A stretch of 64,000 nt of DNA from Apium graveolens (Eukaryota; Streptophyta; Magnoliopsida; Apiales; Apiaceae). The DNA lies in NCBI RefSeq assembly GCF_009905375.1, contig NC_133653.1:67592329-67656328 (forward strand). The letters are read 5' to 3'. This document shows, in pieces, positions 24,125 through 34,203 of the stretch (the first letter of the stretch is position 1; each line of letters opens with the position of its first letter). The notes beneath the pieces were generated by a model. That model ran no database searches and was not told where the DNA came from. It was given only the letters and a program-made list of their open reading frames with translations. The position numbers and the translations under genes were made by a program.

Positions 24125-24134
24125 CTTATATAGA
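24125..24134 (-). promoter_or_regulatory. Putative TATA box, element B 3' LTR
   Basis: The minus strand reads TCTATATAAG, about 83 bp downstream of the palindrome array in element orientation, the same layout as element A. Confidence 0.55.
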
Positions 24135-24216
24135 AGCCATACAAAACCCAGCTATCTCAGAAGTTGGAAGTCTAGCCGAACCAGGAATCTAAAAATCAGA
24201 ATTAAAATTTACGCCC

Positions 24217-24294
24217 CTGAGCGGCCACTCAGCAATCCTGAGCGGGCGCCTAGCTTCCTGAGCGGCCGCTCAGCTAGGCTGAGCGGGCGCCCAA
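24217..24294 (-). repeat. GC-rich palindrome array in the element B 3' LTR
   Basis: Four units at 20-21 bp spacing, starting at 24217, 24238, 24258 and 24279. The third, CTGAGCGGCCGCTCAG, is a perfect 16 bp palindrome; the others differ by a few bases. Confidence 0.88.
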
Positions 24295-24537
24295 CACCTT
24301 TCTGGAAAATTCATTTTTCTGCTCCCGTTCTTCGCTGAATTCTGCTCCTAACTTCCCACTTGCAATGCCAAGCGCATACTAAGGCTTATTCTTGATGAAA
24401 TCTCCCCACAAATGCAAGTAATACCCTGAAATGCACAAACACTAGAAAAACACATTAAATACACAAAATACTTGATTTCAAGACATCAATTCAAGCCATT
24501 ATAAGACGTTCTAAGTGGTATAAAATGCCACTTATCA

Positions 24538-24550
24538 CACCCCCAAACTT
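24538..24550 (-). other. Polypurine tract at the 3' LTR of element B
   Basis: The minus strand reads AAGTTTGGGGGTG directly before the LTR TG. An identical 13-mer occurs about 1.05 kb upstream at 25609-25597. Confidence 0.85.
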
Positions 24551-25596
24551 AAATCGATGCTTGTCCTCAAGCGTCACAGACTCAAAAATAAAACAAAAAC
24601 ATGCATGAATGCAATCTATATGAAATGCAGTGATCCCCCTCACTATGACCAAACCAACCAACTTACGACATCTCAACAAATGCAATTAGGTGAATAAAGA
24701 TCAATCAAATCATGCAATCTAACATACAGCCAGAAATGTGGTTTGTGCGGATGCTTAACAGATATGCTTCGAAACTAGATCAATTATCATAACTCGACTA
24801 TCCTCAAGGTAATCACATGATTATATGAAGAATAAAATTCTAGGCACAAAACAAATGCTTATTTGACCGTGCAATGAGTGAGGTCCAGAAAAGACTTATG
24901 CAATGGTATCCATTTAGGGAGCGTTAAGTTAGCGGATCCCAGACTATAAAAGCCTTAGGTCACTAGGCACAAAGTCCCCTAAGAACTTAATAACTCGAAT
25001 ACCAAAGAGCCCACTCATGATCAATTATGCATTACTTTTCTCTTTTTTTCATTTTTCTAAGTTTTTTTCTTTTATTTTCTTATTTTTTTTCAAATTTCTG
25101 AGCAAGTACGTTTCGGTCCATCTTGCTCAACCCTAGACTACTCGCATAAAAATACGAGCCGAATACTAGCCATTTGACGCCTAGCTACAATTAGCAATGA
25201 ATTCTAAAATTTTACTCCAAGTGGTTCTTTTCATGCCTTTTATCATTAAGAACCTATTTTAAATTCTAAGCATAATCACTAGATTAACCTCAACAACCAT
25301 CAAACCATGACAACAATCTAGTCTTTAAGCATTCTCTAAGACTTAGTGAAATTACAAGTGTTTCTAGGATGCATTTCAACCTACAAGACTCAACATCACT
25401 TTAACGCTATCACTACACTCGCATCAATATCACAAATTAATTGGTAAAGCAACGCAAAAGGGATCATGGTATATGCATGAGCTACATGATAAATAAAACT
25501 ATATAAAAAAAAACTATATGGAAAAAATATGCAATTATATGAACTAATTATCATGAATATGCAACTACATGACACACACACATATTCCTTAACTAC
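24551..25596 (-). other. Noncoding block between the two polypurine tracts of element B
   Basis: About 1.05 kb without a supported ORF, collinear with 62505-63631 of element A in reverse complement. Shared landmarks include an A/T homopolymer-rich stretch (25040-25095 here), the ACTCGCATAAAAATACGAG-like hairpin near 25140, and a TGCATAAGTC segment near 24895. This is an untranslated 3' internal region. Confidence 0.7.
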
Positions 25597-25609
25597 CACC
25601 CCCAAACTT
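25597..25609 (-). other. Internal second polypurine tract of element B
   Basis: The minus strand reads AAGTTTGGGGGTG, identical to the LTR-adjacent tract and placed about 50 bp after the third-ORF stop. Element A has the same arrangement at 62492-62504. Confidence 0.7.
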
Positions 25610-25660
25610 AAAATCTTCACTATCCCGAGTGAAGGTTGCAGAAAGGAACACAGGGTATAC

Positions 25661-26833
25661 CTACTCGGAGAAATCATCATCATCACCCTCAGAGGGTGGA
25701 GTATCAGGAGGCGGATACGCAGAGTCCTCACCAAAAACGGGCCACTGGATGTCAGCTCCAAGGCCTCTAAAAGCAGTCCCAAGTGCAAGGGTGAGCTCCT
25801 GAGCAAACCTGCTCTGCGTCTCGTACATAGCATCCATCCTCCTCGACAGCCTCCTATATTGGGCATCAGCCATCCCATCACCCTAATGTGCTCTAAAAGA
25901 GCCTGCCTCATCACGCCCCGGTCTAGCCATGGTAGCACCAGCTGCTGGACGTCCTCCTGGAAGACGATAACCTAGTCCATGCTCCTCGGGCTCTCCACCA
26001 GTCCACTCCAGCATCGCATTCAGAGTCCCTGAATCAATAGGAGCGGTCGGCATCTGCAACTACTCGTGAGAAGGCCAATGAACTCCCACTGCTCGATAAA
26101 GCTTTGTAACAGTAGATGCATAGGGGATGTTCATGTGCTTCGCTCCCCTAAAAAACTTTAGAATTCCCTGGTAGATGAACTCACCAAGGTCCACATAGTA
26201 CTCCTCATTCAAAATACCCCATAACAACTGTGCTCGCTCAACTGTAATCTTATGTGCATGTGAAGTAGGTAGAATATTAGCACAAATAAAGGCATTCCAT
26301 GCACGGGCATACCTATTCATCACAATCGCCGGAAAAGAACGATAATCGTTAGTCCCAGTCTTGAACTTCCAAACCGTGCCCGGCCGACAGAGAGTAGCAC
26401 AAATCAAATCCAAGTCAAAATCTTCAGCATTCTTCTCATTCCAATTCTCCTCTGTGGGCTTCCGCTGTCGCTGCTTAATCACACGGCGAATCACCTCAGG
26501 ATGATAATCCACCGTTAGCCCACGTACAACAGAAAACCCATTCTTTTCAGCCTTTGCGTTCGCATAGAACTCGCGAACCACGCTCATCGAAACCGCCTCC
26601 GGTGACTCACAGAAAGAAATCCACCCCTTTTCAGCAATCATCGACAACAACTCACCATCCCTCCCCGATGGTAAGAATCCCCTCTCCTTCAAAATCGGCT
26701 TAACTAGAAGCCTAGTATACTCCCCCTCCGCAGCCCTATCAAACAAACGAGGTCTCGCAGCAGTACCCCTCGAAGAGTCAACAGTAGGAATAGTGCTGCT
26801 GCTATCAATCATCCTGGATCTCTTGGGTGCCAT
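25661..26833 (-). pseudogene. Third ORF of element B (PF20167-like plant transposon protein), two stops
   Basis: Read from ATG at 26833 (MAPKRSRMIDSSS) to a stop at 25661, 390 codons. Two in-frame TAG codons, at 26060 and about 25888, both look like mutated CAG. The central part (RGFLPSGRDGELL, GWISFCESPEAV, LCRPGTVWKFKTG, MNRYARAWNAFICANILP) is the widespread domain annotated as 'putative plant transposon protein'. The C-terminus is acidic (PSEGDDDDFSE). It lies downstream of integrase, where Athila elements carry an env-like ORF, but no signal peptide or membrane helix is visible. The function is unknown. Confidence 0.75.
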
Positions 26834-27290
26834 TGAAACTGAGAAGAAGTGTTTAATATTTGTGTTTTTGAATATAGGAGAGAGTTTAAGGTTGAAAGTG
26901 TATAGGGAGTATATGGAATAGTTGTATGTATATATAGGGTAAAGATTAGGGTTAAAATTTGATTAGGAGTGGGGTTGAGGGTTAAATACGTGGATTTATG
27001 GGAAAATAGCTCGTGGGTTGTGTTTTTATTTTTTTTTATTTTCTGATTTTTTTTTTGTTTTTATTAGGCTTAAAAAAATTTCAGGCAGTCGGGTCTTGAG
27101 CGGTCGCTCAGCAGAGCTGAGCGGGCGCTCAGGGACCGTTTGGAAAAAAAAATTCTTGCCCTGGTTTTTCAGATTTTTTTGTGGTTTTGGATAGGTTACT
27201 AACTTCTAAGGGTTCCTATAGTCACAAATCATGGGTTGCCTCCCAAGAAGCGCTTCTTTTTCGTCATTGGCTTGACGTAGGGTACCTCGC
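26834..27290 (-). other. Spacer between integrase and third ORF of element B
   Basis: Noncoding. It includes a conserved palindrome-bearing motif (27232-27256) shared with element A and two copies of the LTR-type GAGCGGNCGCTCAG palindrome (27096-27132). A T-rich run lies at 27020-27060 and the upstream part of the third ORF leader at 26840-27000. Confidence 0.65.
27096..27132 (-). repeat. Internal copies of the element B LTR palindrome
   Basis: TTGAGCGGTCGCTCAG (27096-27111) and CTGAGCGGGCGCTCAG (27117-27132), 21 bp apart, match the palindrome units of the LTR arrays in sequence and spacing. Confidence 0.8.
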
Positions 27291-30200
27291 TCAAGTTGAC
27301 AATAAAATGACATTAACCACTTCCCGGATTACCGTGTCCCCATAGTAATGCTTCAAACGCTGACCATTAACCTTGAATGCTTGGCCCAGATCATTCTCAA
27401 AAATCTCCACCGCTCCATGTGGAAACACAGTTTTGATAATATAAGGTCCAGACCACCTTGATTTCAACTTCCCAGGAAAAAGTCGGAGAAGAGAGTTGAA
27501 TAAAAGAACTTGCTGCCCTGGCACAAATGATTTAGGATATAGCTTCCTGTCGTGCCACCTTTTCACTTTTTCATTGTACATTTTGTTGTTCTCGTATGCT
27601 TGGAGTCGAAATTCATCAAGTTCATTTAACTGAAGCATTCGCTTCTTCCCAGCTGCATCTAGATCAAGGTTCAACTTCTTCAACGCCCAATAAACCTTAT
27701 GCTCAAGCTCCGCAGGTAAATGACATCCCTTACCATAAACAAGTTGAAATGGGGACATCCCATGTGGAGTCTTGTATGCTGTTCTGTAAGCCCAAACAGC
27801 TTCATCGAGCTTTAAAGACCAATCCTTCCTTAACGGACAAACAACCTTCTCTAAAATGCGCTTAATCTCTCTATTAGACACTTCCGCTTGACCATTCATT
27901 TGCGGATGATAGGCAGTAGCAACACGATGATTCACATTGTAGCGCTACACCATAGAAATGAACTTACGGTTGCAGAAATATGACCCCTGATCACTTATGA
28001 TTACTCGTGGCATTCCAAACCTTGTGAAAATCTACTTATAAAGAAAATTCAACACTACCTTTGCATCATTCGTCGGTAGAGCCTTGACTTCTACCCATTT
28101 TGAGACATAATCAACTGCCAGCAAGATGTACTGATTATTACAGGATAAGACAAATGGTCCCATGAAATCGATTCCCTAAACATCAAAGACCTCGACTTCA
28201 AGCATCACATTTAACGGCATCTCATCCTTCCTCGTAAGATTCCCCACTCTTTGGCAACGATCACACCTTAAAATGAACTGATGAGCATCCTTAAACAAAG
28301 TAGGCCAGAAAAAACCTGCTTACAGAATACGAGCTGCTTGCAGAATATGAGCTGCTGTCTTTTCACCACTATAATGTCCACCATAAACTGTTGAGTGGCA
28401 GTCTCGTAATATCCCCTCCATCTCATAGAATGGGATACATCTCCTGATGATCTGGTCAGCTCCTTGTCTAAACAAATATGGTTCATCCCACATATACCAC
28501 TTCACCTCATGCAGAAACTTCTTCTCTTGAGCTGTACTCATATTAGGAGGCATTATATTACTTACAAGATAGTTCAGAATATCTGCGAACCATGGCTCTT
28601 CCTCCCGAACTGCGAATAACTGTTCATCCAGAAAAGATTCGTTGGTCAATGTCTTATCATGTGAAGTAGAATCGGGATTCTCCAATATAGAGAGATGGCC
28701 AGCTACTTGATTCTCAGTACCTTTTCGATCCTTGATTTCTAACTCAAATTCTTATAGCAAGAGCACCCAATGAATAAGTCTAGGCTTCGAATCCTTCTTG
28801 GAAACCAAATAGCGAATGGCCGCATGATCAGTGAACACTGTCACCTTTGTCCCAAGCAGATAAGATCAAAATTTTTTGAAACCAAAGACTGTAGCCAAGA
28901 GCTCCTTCTCAGTAGTGGTGTAATTCATTTGAGCTCCATTAAGAGTCTTACTAGCATAGTAGATCACATGAAAAAATTATTCTTGCGCTGCCCAAGAACT
29001 GCTCCCACCGCATAATCACTCGCATCACACATCATCTCAAAAGGCTCTGTCCAATCAGGTGCCGTAATAACTGGTGCAGTTATCAAACTCTTCTTGAGAG
29101 TCTCGAATGCCGCCAATCATTCATCATCAAATTTGAAAGGCACATCCTTCTCGAGCAAGTTGCACAACGACTTTGATATCTTCGAGAAGTCCTTGATGAA
29201 ACACCGATAAAAACCCGCATGACCAAGAAACCTACGGATTCCTTTCACAGAAATAGGTGGCGGAAGATTCTCAATGACGCCCACCTTGGCTTTATCCACT
29301 TCAAGACCCTTGCTAGAGACCTTATGCCCAAGAATAATGCCTTCACGCACCTTAAAGTGACATTTTTCCCAATTTAGCACCAAATTAGTTTCCACACACC
29401 TTTTGAGCACCGCACGAAGATTATTAAAACATTCATCATACGAATGTTCAAAGACGGAGAAGTCGTCCATGAACACCTCGACATTATTTCCAATCATATC
29501 AGAGAATATAGCCATCATACATCTCTGAAAAGTGGCAGGTGCGCCACATAAACTAAACGAAACTCTGCGGAAAGCAAATGTGCCAAATGGACAAGTGAAG
29601 GTAGTCTTTTCTTGATCCTCTGGTGCAATGCAAATCTGATTATACCCCGAATAGCCATCCAGAAGATAATAATACTCATGATCGGCCAACCTGTCAAGCA
29701 TCTGATCAATAAATGGAAGAGGGAAGTGATCCTTCCTCTTGGCTTTGTTCAACTTTTTGTAGTCCATGCATACCCTCCATCCTGTGACTGTTCGAGTGGG
29801 GATGAGCTCGTTCTTCTCATTTGCTACCACAGTAATACCTCCTTTCTTAGGTACACATTGCACGGGGCTCACCCAAGAACTGTCAGAAATAGGATATATG
29901 ATTCATGCATCCAACCACTTCAGAATTTCTTTCTTCACCACTTCTTTTATAATAGGATTAAGTCATCGCTGTTGCTCAACAGTTGGCTTACTACCTTCTT
30001 CTAGCAGAATTTTATGCATGCAGTACGAAGGGCTGATCCCTTTGATATCTGCTATAGTCCATCCAATAGCCGATTTGAATTCTCTCAATATCCTCAAGAG
30101 CTTGTCCTCCTCACTACCTGAAAGGTCAGACACAATAATAACAGGTAAAGTAGATGCATCACCTAAAAAGGCATACCTCAAGTGTTCAGGAAATGGTTTA

Positions 30201-31450
30201 AGCTCCAAAGTAGGTGCTTCCTCAATAGATGGTTTGAGCTTTTCTTCAGCATTTTTGAGGTCAAAAATACCAAGAGATTCAAATGGCATGTCTAGCTTTC
30301 GCCTCCAAGGAAAAGCATTTAGATATTGTAGTTGCTCATTGCCATCCTCATCATCACTATCAAAGTCCCCCACTAAGGCTTTCTCTAATGCGTCAGACAT
30401 TAGCATATGATCAAGTTCTGAAGTAACCACAGAGTCAATAAAATCCACCTTTAAGCACTCCTCGTCTTCTATAGGGAATTTCATCGCTTTGAACACATTG
30501 AATGTCACATCCTGATCCTGCTCCCGCATAGTAAGTTCTCCTTTCTGCACATCTATCAAGGTATGTCCTGTAGCCAAGAAAGGTCTCCCCAAAATTATGA
30601 GAATCTTCTTATCTTCCTCGAAATCCAGAATAACAAAGTCTGCAGGAAAGAAGAGCTTATCCACCTTTACTAGCACATCCTCCACTATGCCTCGTGGGTA
30701 TGTAATAGAATGATCAGCCAATTGTAGAGACATGTAGGTGGGCTTTGGATCAGGCAAATTCAACTTTTTGAAGATAAACAACGGCATCAGATTGATACTT
30801 GCTCCCAAATCGCACAGGCACTTGTCAAAAGACAACTTGCCAATGGTGCAAGGAATGGTGAAGTTACCTGGATCTTTAAGCTTTTGAGGTAATTTCTGTT
30901 GCAGTACGACACTACACTCTTCCGTTAGAGCAACGGTCTCAAGGTCATCTAGTTTCACCTTCCTTGAAAGAATACTCTTCATGAATTTCACATAACTAGG
31001 CATTTGCTCCAAAGCCTCAGCGAAAGGTATGTTGATGTGAAGTTTCTTGAACACCTCAAGAAACTTACCGAACTGCTTATCCAGTTTTTGTTGTTACAAT
31101 CTCTTAAGGAAAGATGGTCGAGGATAGAACTGTTTCTCCCCTGTATTACCCTCAGGCAAAGTATATTCAATAGTAGTCTTCCTTGGTTCCGCCGCTTTCT
31201 CCTTTTGCTTCTCTTCTTCTCCAACTTCAGCTTCTCCGTCTTTTGCTTTTTCAGCATCAACAACTTTTCCAGACCTTAAGGTAATAGCCTTGACTTGCTC
31301 TTTAGCTTTCTTTCTGCCTGGCACTTCAGTATCACTGGAAAGTGTGCCAGGTTGACGATTGAGCACTGCATTGGCTATTTGACCGATTTGATTCAACACT
31401 AGAAGGTGGAGCTGCACCTCCTTATTGAGGATATGATTGCCTTTGAACAT
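27291..31450 (-). pseudogene. Element B pol: linker, protease, RT, RNase H, integrase
   Basis: From 31450 leftward: linker (VPGRKKAKEQ, TLPEGNTGEKQ), protease (CDLGASINLMP near 30800), ILGRPFLATG, RT with VCMDYKKLNKA and the FMDDFS active site near 29465, RNase H (MMCDASDY near 29015), the integrase zinc region, and the core with DFMGPF (28160), ISDQGSYF (27990) and [10 protein letters not shown] (27900), ending ILLST at 27291. Stops lie at 31092, about 29975, about 29915, 29117 and at several points in 28750-27950. Frameshifts occur near 28970 and elsewhere. An 18 bp tandem duplication sits at 28323-28358. Confidence 0.9.
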
Positions 31451-32609
31451 AATAATGTGGTTGCTGGAAACCAGGTGGATTAAACTGTTTACTTACGCCT
31501 TGCTGATATGGTTGTTGAATAGCATTTTGATTATTGCTCCAGCTGAAATTGGGATGAATTCTGTTGTTAGGATGATATAGCTGGCACAGGCTGCTGCGGT
31601 CGCTGATAATTATTCACATACTGAACAGATTCATTGACAAGAGAACACTGATTCGTGGCATGAGAACCTGCACAAAGTTCACAGACCATAGCTATCTGAT
31701 TTACTCCATAGGTGGTTAGAGAATCAACCTTCAAAGACAGCGCTTGGAGCTGCGCTGCAATAGCTGTAGCTGCATCAACTTCCAGAATACCCGCTACCTT
31801 CCCATGCATCATCCTTTGAGTTGGGTTTTGATGCTCATTTGCAGCCATAGTCTTAATAAGATTATAAGCCTCAATATAGCTTTGGGCCCACAAGGCGCCT
31901 CCAGCTGCTGCATCGAGCATGGGCCGAGATTGGGCCCCCAAACCATTATAGAAACCAGTGATCACCATCCAATCAGGCATACCATGATGTGGACACTTTC
32001 TCAACATCTCCTTGTAGCGCTCCCAAGCTTCCCACATAGATTCTGTAGGCTGCTGCGCAAACTGAGTAAGAGCACTCCTCATAGCTGCAGTCTTCGCCAT
32101 TGGATAATACTTTACCAGAAACTTTTGCGCAAGTTCTTGCCAAGTAGTGATGGACCCAGCTGGTTCAGAATGTAACCAGTCCCTAGATTTATCCCTCAGA
32201 GAGAATGGGAAAAGCCTCAGCTTGATAGCCTCATCAGTCACACCGTTATATTTGAAGGTACTACAGATCTCAACAAAATTCCTGATGTGCATGTTAGGGT
32301 CTTCAGTAGCAGCACCTCCGAAAGAAACAGAATTCTGCACCATCTGAATAGTGCCCGACTTGATTTCAAAAGTGTTAGCCTGAATAGCCGGATGAAGGAT
32401 GCTTGACTGAGTGTCATTAATTTAGGCCGAGAAAAGTCCATAAGAGCTGGATCTTCCAGAACTATACGATCACCCATGATTACTGGTTCTTTCTGCTCGC
32501 TCTCGTTATCCGAATCTTCAAAATCTATCTTCTCCGGAATATCAAGAACTTCGTCCATCTCCTCAGCCGTATCTAAAGTCCTCTTGCTAGTACGAGAACG
32601 TGTTTGCAT
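31451..32609 (-). pseudogene. Element B gag, frameshifted
   Basis: Starts at ATG 32609 (MQTRSRTSKRTLDTAEEMDE), an N-terminus also seen in element A behind an early stop. A one-base loss near 32430 changes frame; 32343-31567 then gives 258 codons of Athila-type gag (DPNMHIRNFVE, SMWEAWERYKEML, WMVITGFYNGL, CELCAGSHATNQC). Another frame change lies near 31570, followed by a Gln/Pro/Asn-rich segment. About 60 bp present in element A just before the QIEQIANALL motif is missing here. Confidence 0.85.
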
Positions 32610-32723
32610 AAACGCTCGCTAAAGTACCTGAAACACAACCGGAAACAATTAGTAACACATCTTAATCAATGAGTCCTAATGACCACTAATGGTAAGTACA
32701 TAAACTAAACAAATACGCCGAGT

Positions 32724-32741
32724 TCCCCGGCAGCGGCGCCA
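32724..32741 (-). other. Primer-binding site (tRNA-Asp) of element B
   Basis: The minus strand reads TGGCGCCGCTGCCGGGGA, identical to element A's site and seven bases inside the 5' LTR. Confidence 0.9.
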
Positions 32742-33785
32742 AAAAACTTGTTAAGGCAGAAAACACACGCTAATAATACACGCAAGTATACGCGTTTGCA
32801 AGTAATATAGAATACTTTGTAGTTCGTTCCCACAGAGACTCAGACTAATTATGTTCAATTAACACTTACTCATCAATCTATAATTACTTCTCAATGTCAA
32901 GACAATAACATGTAGATTTTGATTAACTAATTATTAACTAGAATTAACTACGAGAATTAAACAGTTAATTGACACTTGAATTAACAATATTAAACACACA
33001 TGAGATCATAACTTCATTACTACTTCCTGCAATAGTTATTGTTATTACCCTTAGCATGTAACGGTGACGAAATTAATCGAACAACACGAAAATGATAAAA
33101 GCCAACTTTCATTGTACTAATACCATTCTACCAAACATCCACAATTAAGATAGAAGTTGAATAGTCATCAATTATGTTGAGACCCTATACGTCTACAGAA
33201 TTTGACAACATAACGATTTAAGCACAAGTTATTCCTTATGATCACACAGGGCAAGTAAAACGGTTAGAGTTACCCACTAATCATGTATACACATACATGA
33301 ACCTATGCTAGCATGGCAAGTTCTAAATCTCAAGATCCACCGTCACTTCACAAGAGATTAACACCCTATCTTATATGTTCGCGACACACATAAGACGAAT
33401 AAGCACAACCAATACTAGATATCATACAATCATCACACACTAAGGTATTAAAAAACTAACTAAAAAATTCCATAGTAAATCTGTTACGACCCCATGATCA
33501 TGATTAGCCCATGATTGAACTCATCTTCACCATGGCTTCATATGAAAACATGATAATAACACACGAGAATAATTAATAAAACTACTTATATTAAACCAGA
33601 GTACGTCACAAGAGTAAATAGGTTCAAAGTAAAGAAAACTAGCATCCACTGTTACAATGAATAAAAGAATCATAAGAAAATATGCTTCCTCTTCGTTACG
33701 ATGCGCTAAAACGGTCTTTTTCCTTTTCTCCTTGCTCCTTGATTAATACCACGATTCAACACACGTGAAACGTCTCTGAAAACTA

Positions 33786-33795
33786 CTTATATAGA
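33786..33795 (-). promoter_or_regulatory. Putative TATA box, element B 5' LTR
   Basis: The minus strand reads TCTATATAAG. Since this is the 5' LTR, it would have been the promoter of element B's genomic RNA. Confidence 0.55.
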
Positions 33796-33877
33796 AGCCC
33801 TATAAAACCCAGCTATCTCAGAAGTTGGAAGTCCAGCCGAACCAGGAGTCTAAAAATCAGAATTAAAATTTACGCCC

Positions 33878-33955
33878 CTGAGCGGCCGCTCAGCAATCCT
33901 GAGCGGGCGCCCAGCTTCCTGAGCGGCCGCTCAGCTAGGCTGAGCGGGCGCCCAA
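33878..33955 (-). repeat. GC-rich palindrome array in the element B 5' LTR
   Basis: Units start at 33878, 33899, 33919 and 33940. Here both the first and third are the perfect CTGAGCGGCCGCTCAG. Confidence 0.88.
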
Positions 33956-34198
33956 CACCTTTCTGGAAAATTCATTTTTCTGCTCCCGTTCTTCGCTGAA
34001 TTCTGCTCCTAACTTCCCACTTGCAATGCCAAGCACATACTAAGGCTTATTCTTGATGAAATCTCCCCACAAATGCAAGTAATACCCCAAAATGCACAAA
34101 CACTAGAAAAATGCATCAAATACATAAAATACTTGATTTCAAGACATCAATTCAAGCCATTATAAGACGTTCTAAGTGGTATAAAATGTTACTTATCA

Positions 34199-34203
34199 AC
34201 AAG
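34199..34203 (+). repeat. Target site duplication of element B, right copy (ACAAG)
   Basis: Matches 23085-23089; element A coding sequence resumes with these bases. Confidence 0.92.

Larger units (their letters stand above)
23090..24537 (-). repeat. 3' LTR of element B
   Basis: On the + strand it runs TGTTAGGGCGG to CACTTATCA; in element orientation it starts TGATAAGTGGC and ends in TAACA. It is about 95% identical to the copy at 32749-34198 in the parts compared by eye. It contains a palindrome array at 24217-24294 and a minus-strand TATA box at 24134-24125. Confidence 0.92.
23090..34198 (-). mobile_element. Complete Athila-type element B inserted in element A
   Basis: An 11.1 kb element on the minus strand with both LTRs (32749-34198 and 23090-24537), a tRNA-Asp primer site, gag-pol, a third ORF, two polypurine tracts and a perfect 5 bp target duplication. 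It belongs to the same lineage as A but to a different family: proteins are about 85-90% alike by eye, while the LTR upstream parts and palindrome words differ. The coding regions carry many stops and frameshifts, so it is structurally complete but non-autonomous. Confidence 0.92.
32749..34198 (-). repeat. 5' LTR of element B (1450 bp)
   Basis: Partner of 23090-24537. Its + strand start is TGTTAAGGCAG and its end CTTATCA. The distal three bases before ACTTATCA read GTT rather than GCC, one of several differences from the other LTR. It carries the palindrome array at 33878-33955 and a TATA box at 33795-33786 (minus). Confidence 0.92.

Noticed and set aside
29766..30410. 214-codon plus-strand frame opposite element B pol
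   Set aside because: It is the antisense shadow of the RT/protease region, whose minus-strand protein is clearly recognisable. The same holds for other long frames opposite gag and pol, such as 31744-32175 and 43380-43658.
23090..34198. Element B as a Tat/Ogre element
   Set aside because: The primer site type is shared, but I see no second RNase H between RNase H and integrase, no gag-pol intron signature, and the protein sequence is Athila-like.
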